A DNA stretch of 64,000 nt, taken from positions 138,886,950 to 138,950,949 of the forward strand of contig NC_133771.1 in the NCBI RefSeq assembly GCF_003597395.2, given 5' to 3'. The DNA comes from Chelonoidis abingdonii. Its lineage: Eukaryota > Chordata > Testudines > Testudinidae. A program made the position numbers and the translations under genes. The notes beneath the pieces were generated by a model. That model was not told the DNA's origin. It saw only the letters and a list, made by a program, of their open reading frames with translations, and ran no database searches. Every line of letters begins with the position of its first letter. The stretch's first letter is position 1. Shown piece after piece: positions 58,688-64,000 of this stretch.

Positions 58688-58727
<40 letters not shown>

Positions 58728-59100
58728 TAACCACTGGCCTATTCTAGGTCTTATATTTTCCCATCTCTCCTATTGGTTTCATACCACTTTGTACAAATAA
58801 ATATTCACTGGGCCAGAGAGTGAGACTGACTCTCTAGTCCAGGGTTTAGGGCACTAACCTCAGAGGTAGGAGACCCAGTCCCCTTGCTCCAGTGAGTAGT
58901 TAATTATTTATACACAGTGGAATGGCTCCAACAGAAGGGACAGAGAGTCCTGCCCCACAGTAACCTAGTGCGTGGGGCAGTCTTGTGGGAGGTAGGAGCC
59001 CCAGTTCAAATCCCTGCTCTACATCAGGCAGAGGGAGGAATTGAACCTGGGTTTCCTTCAGCCTGGCCAAGGGCCCTAGCCAATGGGCTAAAGATTATAT
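58560..59100. repeat. Cluster of tRNA-like repeat units in alternating orientation
   Basis: Plus-strand units at about 58835-58875 (ttagggcactaacctcagag, gtaggagaccc) and 58940-59025 (ggtaggagccccagttcaaatccc) resemble the anticodon-arm and B-box side of a tRNA gene (GTTCAAATCCC against the B box GGTTCGANTCC). Minus-strand units at 58650-58740 (ggatttgaacttgggttgc, cgctaaccactggcc) and 59035-59095 (ggaattgaacctgggtttcc, ctagccaatgggct) are their inverse. Each plus unit is followed by a minus unit. No complete tRNA fold is present. Confidence 0.5.
58691..58724 (+). repeat. (AG)n microsatellite, 17 units
   Basis: A perfect dinucleotide tract inside a minus-oriented tRNA-like unit. Confidence 0.95.
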
Positions 59101-59359
59101 AGAGACATGCTGCCTCATCCTCAGTTTTTCTTATAAAATGACTGACCTGGCCTGGGTCAAGCACCTAACTCTATGTTAGGGTTCATGGCTGTCAATCCCA
59201 CGTAGAGGGAGGGCCTCCCTTCTGCCTGGACCTTGGTGTCTAATGCTGTTTGAGGGCCAGGGCTTAGGCCCAACCTCTGTCCTTGGTATTTCCTAGTGGC
59301 TAGCTTAATGGCTCCCTGCTCAGTATGCTGGTTCTTGTGAAGCCCATTTTTAGGCACCT
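59101..59359. other. No gene or recognised repeat
   Basis: caagcacctaactctatgttag and ttaggcacctaagg hint at the 'gcctaag' foldback family. No gene. Confidence 0.4.
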
Positions 59360-59510
59360 AAGGGTATGTCTGCACAGTAAAAAAAAAAAAAAAAAAAAAG
59401 GCCCACTGCAGTGAGTCTCAGAGGTCGAGTCAGTTGACCCAGGCTCTGAGACTTGCTGCTCTGTTTTTGTGTTTGTTTTTTTGCAGTTAGATGTAGCCTA
59501 ACTGTCCCCA
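59360..59510. mobile_element. MITE of the 17.6 kb family with a poly(A) interruption
   Basis: The left end is aagggtatgtctgcacagt. The interior gtcgagtcagttgacccagg matches 20270-20290. The right end ttagatgtagcctaac is degraded. A 21-base A run (59379-59399) follows the left end. Confidence 0.5.
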
Positions 59511-61036
59511 GGAATTGTATAGGAATCTATTCCAGGCACCTAACTCAGGTTGTAAATTCCCCTCACGGGCAGGGCATCTAGGAGTTCAGCACTGCAACAC
59601 ATAAGTACCTCATATCCATTCAAAAAGTCTCCTGGAATCACAAGTGTTCAGTAAGTCAAGATTTGGCACATGTTTATTAACTACTGTCCATCATTTCTTT
59701 GAATACAATATATTATTAGTATGGACATGAAATTAACACAATTAAAATTGTATGATGTGAGTTATCCCTTGCTTTGTTTTCCCACTCATACTCTTAAATT
59801 GCATTGAGGTTGAAAATTGATGTCCGTTTGAAGCTTATTTACAGTAAATTGCATATGTCAGCAATGCTGATTGTAAATATGACATTCTAAAGTTCTGCAA
59901 ATTTTGCACGTTATTCCCACATCAATATTTTGTTATTTGATCAGTCCTCATAAAGATCAGATGCTAGCTGGCTGATAACAGAAGAGGCAAGACCGTGCTT
60001 GTTAAACTCCTGCACTATTTCTCTCGTCCCTGTCAGAGTGCTTATTGAGTTTTACAGCACCCGCAACTGACTGCTGGAATAATCGTTATTTTATCAAATG
60101 CTTCACACTTAGGTACAGATTCTTTGCTGGCTCAGTTCCAGTGTCTGAAGTGGAGATGTTCCAACTGAGGCTTGGGTACTTGATCCAAAGCTCAATGAAG
60201 TCAATGGGCTTTGGAACTGGACCTTAGCCCTTAAGGCCAGATTATGAACCCTTGACCTCACTGGTAAGCAAATAGTCAGATGAGTCCTCCCAGTAAATGA
60301 AAGTACTCGAGTGAATAGCTACTCTTCTTTGGGAGTAATGAGTTCTCAGTCTGGCTCTAGGTTTCCTGCATTGCCTGAGTCCCTACCACAGTAGGTCATT
60401 GTAAGTAAAGAAGGATATTAAAGTGGCGTTATATGAATGTTTTCAACAAACATTCAAGTAGAGCTAATACATCTGTTAATGCTTTTACCTAGTTTTTCTG
60501 CTGATTCACACAGCAGGCAGAGAGACAAGCTAATTAATCACCTTGAATTTTTTATTCTTTTCGCATTACTTTAGACCATCACTGAAGCATGTAACTGATT
60601 TTTCATTTGGGAGTAATCAGATTTTTATATTTGTCAAATGCTGTGGCAAATTGTGCATAAGACCCTGGGTTGTCAGTCCTAAGTGTTTTGATAGTCAATC
60701 AATTTAGCTTAAAAAAATAATACTTCATGGTTTATCATCTAGTCTTGTGTGGATGGAATCTGAAATTGCAGCTGACATTGTTTATTCTACTGTGATTCTC
60801 ATACTATTTTGATAACAATAAATCTTCAGCAAATGAAAGAAAGAGGAAGACAGTGATGTCTAGTAGTTATTGCAAATGAACACGAGTCAGGATTACTGGA
60901 TTCCCTTCCCAATTCCGGCACTCCCCATGGGCAAGTCACTGCATGTTGCAGGGCCTCAATTTATCCATCCGTAAAATAGTTACCCCAGATCTCCAGGTTG
61001 AGGTGAGGCTGATGTGGTAAAAGAAGTTAATATAAT
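59511..61036. other. No gene; a foldback repeat and a MIR fragment
   Basis: 60175-60240 is an inverted repeat (cttgatccaaagctcaatg against gggctttggaactggacc). 60870-60990 has reverse MIR blocks (gggcaagtcactgcatgt, ccatccgtaaaatagtta). The rest is AT-rich. Confidence 0.5.
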
Positions 61037-62367
61037 TGTAAGCAGAGTCGGGATGAGCTCTATCCTGATACCTGGTGGTGAATTGTGGTGAGTTGTGGAA
61101 AAGAACTTCAGTGGCTGGTCTTGTTTGCATAGGCACACCCACCCTGCCTAGCATGAGCCCACAGCCACCCAAATGGTCACTTTGGCTGTTGTGGGATCCC
61201 CAGTTTCTCTGTTATTGGGGAAGGAAGAACAAAGTGTTGTTACCCTGATTATGTGAATCAAGGCCAGTGGAACTTTTTTATGACAGAGGGACTCACCATC
61301 AACTAAGTAGCACTTGCTAGACAAGGGACATGGGTTCCAAAACCCAGTGACTGGAGAAAGGCTGGGGACAGGTAGTTGTATCTGATGGGTTGGGCTGGGC
61401 CCCTTTTGAGGGCCTGAAACACCAATTGTATCTTCTCCTCTCTCCACTGTTGAATAGCAGAGCTAATTTTAATTTCATTTAGAGTCTAGTTACAGACTGC
61501 TGTGCTGAATTTGCTTTAGGCCAATGGTGCACCAGCACTGGAGCTCCCCTACTATGAGCTGAAATCACTAAAAAGCTAAAACTACTGAGTGCTTTGTTAA
61601 TGAGTGGGGGAGCCTGAAGTTATATTGCTAAGCAGCTGGTGGAGCAGAGCTGAGCAGTTTGCGGGGTGGTTGGAGTGGACCACGGTACAGCAAGTGGAGT
61701 GGAGTGGAGCGGAGCTGAGCAGTTTGCGGGAAGGCCAGAGTGGCTCACGGGACGGCTGGTGGAGTGTCTCATGGTGAAGGCTGCAGCAGAGTCCCGCAGA
61801 GAGGCGGGGCAGTCAGCCTTGGACCATGTAAGGTGCCCCTTAACACCCCGCATGCCCCACCCCCCCATTTCCACCCAGGCTCGTGGTGGGGTAAAACTCT
61901 ACAGATAAACTTTTGAACTGTGGGGCTGCACTGACCAAGGACAGAAACTTTTGGGTGATTTTTGGGTTGCTGGACTCAAAAGATTTTTGGGGTGTTAGAC
62001 TTTTGGAACGTTAAGGTGATCTTCTGGGTTGTTGGACTTAAGACCCTGAGGGGAAAAGGACACTGCCAAACTTACTTGGGGGTGGGTCTTTTGCTCATTG
62101 TTTGTGTTATGAATCCTGTTTGTGGTGTTTCCCCAACATAATGCTGCATTGTTTCCCTCCTTTATTAAGAGGATTTTGCTACACTCAGACTCGGTGCTTG
62201 CGAGAGGGGAAGTATTGCCTCTGAGAAGCGCCCAGGGGGTGGTATGTAATTGTCCCAGGTCACTGGGTGGAGGCTCGAGCTGGTTTGCATTGTGTTATTG
62301 AAATGGAACCCCTGGATACTGAACCCAGCCCTTATTGCTACCAACTCAGACGGGCAGAAGGGTTACA
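61037..62367 (+). mobile_element. Solo LTR, copy 2 (same family as 7700-9143)
   Basis: It begins TGTAAGCAGAG and ends GGGTTACA, with taat on both sides (61033-61036 and 62368-62371), a perfect 4-bp duplication. It is colinear with 7700-9143 through the ggtgcaccagcactggagct block, the gagcagctgg array, the 'ttttgggttgctggact' block and the gagaggggaagtattgcctc block. At 1331 bp it is shorter mainly because of the tandem array. No viral genes adjoin it. Confidence 0.85.
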
Positions 62368-62371
62368 TAAT

Positions 62372-63136
62372 AAATAGTAGCAGGTGACCAGAACAGGATG
62401 GGATACATCCAAAGATTGGAAAGAAATTTCACAATGAAATAGCTGGGCTGCTACCAAAAATGTGAGTTTAGTAGGATTCATAAAAGGATTAGACATTCTT
62501 AGGGCTAGTGAGGGTATCTATTGCTATGTTAGTGTGATGAGGTATATGAACTCTACACTGGAGAGGAAGGAGGTAAGAAGCTGCTCTGGGTCCAGTTAGC
62601 AATGCCCTGCCATACTTGCAATGCGTGCACAGGCTGGAGGAGGAGCTTGAAAGGGGGAGCAGAGTGGGTTGCTTGCAGACAGCCAGTGGACGTGAGCAGG
62701 CTTCTGTTCTGAAGTGCTGCAAAAGGAGCAGTGTAGGAGGCCTGGTTGCCTGGGGCCCTGGCTATTGATGATCTACCTGACCTGCTGAGGGAAAAGGACT
62801 CAAGCATTGGCAAGGTTGCAGACTTATTCTTTTGTTTATGTTGTTTACGTTTTTGCTGTTCCCTCTTGTGTAGGGAGGCTGGTAGGAAGTAATCCAGAGA
62901 GGCAGCTGCAAAATACTCCAGGGTGCAGGACTTAGTTGCGTATCTTTAAGCCTGGATCAGAACCTGGTGGAGAGGGTGGGCCTGGGTTCCCGTACCTCCC
63001 CCTGATGGAGCTGGAAGTAAAAACCTATTTCTGATGTCAGAGGCCCAAGACTAGGAAGACTCTTTTTCCCAGAAAGACCAGACTCCAGATTTTGGCCAGA
63101 TGAGGCTGAGACACTTTGCCGGGGCATCCAGAACTG
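62372..63136 (+). repeat. Possible LTR-derived sequence, boundaries not established
   Basis: 62520-63130 has the GC-moderate, G/A-rich texture of LTR sequence (ggtggagagggtgggcctgg, gatgaggctgagacacttt), but I could find neither TG...CA termini nor a duplication. The short minus frames at 62489-62813 are not convincing. Confidence 0.3.
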
Positions 63137-64000
63137 TAAGTCACCTCACTACCTCTGCCTCAGTGAGCGAGTGAGAGATTTGCTGCTGCTAAACTGTGTC
63201 AGCTCCCTGACACGCCACTCTGGTAGCCAGCCCAACAAACTGCTCAGGACTCTGCCAGTCCTCTCATTGTCTTGCAGGTAACTCTTGGTGTCCCCCTGTT
63301 CCCGAACCCCCTTGAAGAGCCCCATCACTAGATGGCCACGGAAATAACAAGTCTGCTGCCTCCCTAGACAGAAGATACACCAGCCTGCTGACTCAGCTGA
63401 GCATGCACACCTCACTTTAATGTAACAGCACTGAGCTAAACTTCTAATAGAACAAGAGTAGGTTTATTAAGAAAGAACAGAGATTTAAGTGATCCTAAGC
63501 AGAGATAGTAGAAACAGAAAATGGTTACAAATAAAACAAAACTGTAATCACGCTTTCTAGTGACTAAAATTTAACAGATTACAGTCCTCGTCTAAGATAA
63601 GTTTCTTACCTAAAGCATTTCTCAGCGTCACCAACCCACGGAGTTGTGGATCCAACGTTCACAGATGCAAACAGTGACGACCTCTTTGTTCCCTCTGTGC
63701 TAGATCCCAAGGTGCCCTTTTGCTTCTTTTTCTGTTCCCTTTCTCTCAAGAGTCAGGATAGCCCTCTAGGGTTCAGACTGGGGTGTCCTCTGGTGCTGAC
63801 GTCATGCTGCTCCCGCATTCTATAGATAATTGGTGTTTTACCTCAGATGCAGATGAACTGCTCACTGTCTCTGGCATTCCCTTGCTTAATTTACATTGTG
63901 GACGCAAGCAAATGAACATTCCTTGGTTCATCAAGTATGCCCCCAAACATATTTAGGAACACATTTTCAGCACATGTACACACCTCTTTACACATCATCT
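63137..64000. mobile_element. Possible LTR-like element running off the right edge
   Basis: It starts near tgtaagtcacctcactacc and contains gtaggtttattaagaaagaac followed by gatttaagtgatcc. It resembles the retroelement-like texture of 44280-44330 (ggatttattaactagg, ttaaagcagg), but less closely than the two clear copies resemble each other. The right boundary is outside the window. The 88-codon minus frame at 63149-63415 has no recognised domain. Confidence 0.35.

Noticed and set aside
58691..58724. Regular repeat that could be taken for an array element
   Set aside because: A simple (AG)n microsatellite. No spaced direct repeats of CRISPR type occur anywhere in the window.

Overview
The window looks like gene-poor, repeat-rich vertebrate nuclear DNA, most likely from a turtle. 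The evidence is the mixture of interspersed repeats: CR1 LINE pieces, MIR-like SINEs, Penelope-like retroelements with a GIY-YIG endonuclease relic, many hAT-type and pogo-like non-autonomous DNA transposons, and long solo LTRs. I recognise several of these families from turtle genomes, but a database comparison would be needed to name the species or the families. There are no operons, prokaryotic genes, rRNA genes, intact tRNA genes or CRISPR arrays. I could not support any intact protein-coding gene or spliced exon. Every open reading frame is short and most lie inside repeats.

Layout. 1-7.1 kb: the end of a DNA transposon, small MITEs, an unassigned coding-like segment (about 4.1-5.4 kb, minus strand) and a GC-rich hAT-like element (5950-7104). 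7.4-10.2 kb: an old LTR-like repeat split by a 1.44 kb solo LTR, then a CR1 3' end. 11.6-18.6 kb: a MIR-like SINE split by a hAT MITE, a hAT transposase relic, a Penelope-like element with a 12-bp target-site duplication, and a broken processed copy of MRM2, a mitochondrial rRNA methyltransferase gene. 20-26 kb: MITEs and two pieces of a second Penelope-like family. 30-37 kb: a solo LTR inside a foldback repeat, pogo-like MITEs and a hAT MITE. 38.5-45.2 kb: a near-perfect foldback Penelope-like copy, a CR1 reverse-transcriptase fragment, a minus-strand LTR, a second hAT relic, and a second copy of the old LTR-like repeat, this one split by a hAT MITE. 46.9-64 kb: another MIR/hAT nest, a 1.46 kb DNA transposon, an LTR containing a 614-base assembly gap, a tRNA-like inverted cluster, a second copy of the 7.7 kb LTR, and LTR-like sequence running off the right edge.

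The most useful results come from nesting. Several insertions can be dated relative to one another, and in two cases the empty target site is present elsewhere in the window. The most interesting functional signal is a conserved hammerhead-ribozyme-like core (CTGANGA, hairpin, GAAA, small hairpin) in the terminal arms of two Penelope-like families. It lies in the sense orientation of the endonuclease relic and has one compensatory stem change, although I could not find a convincing stem I.
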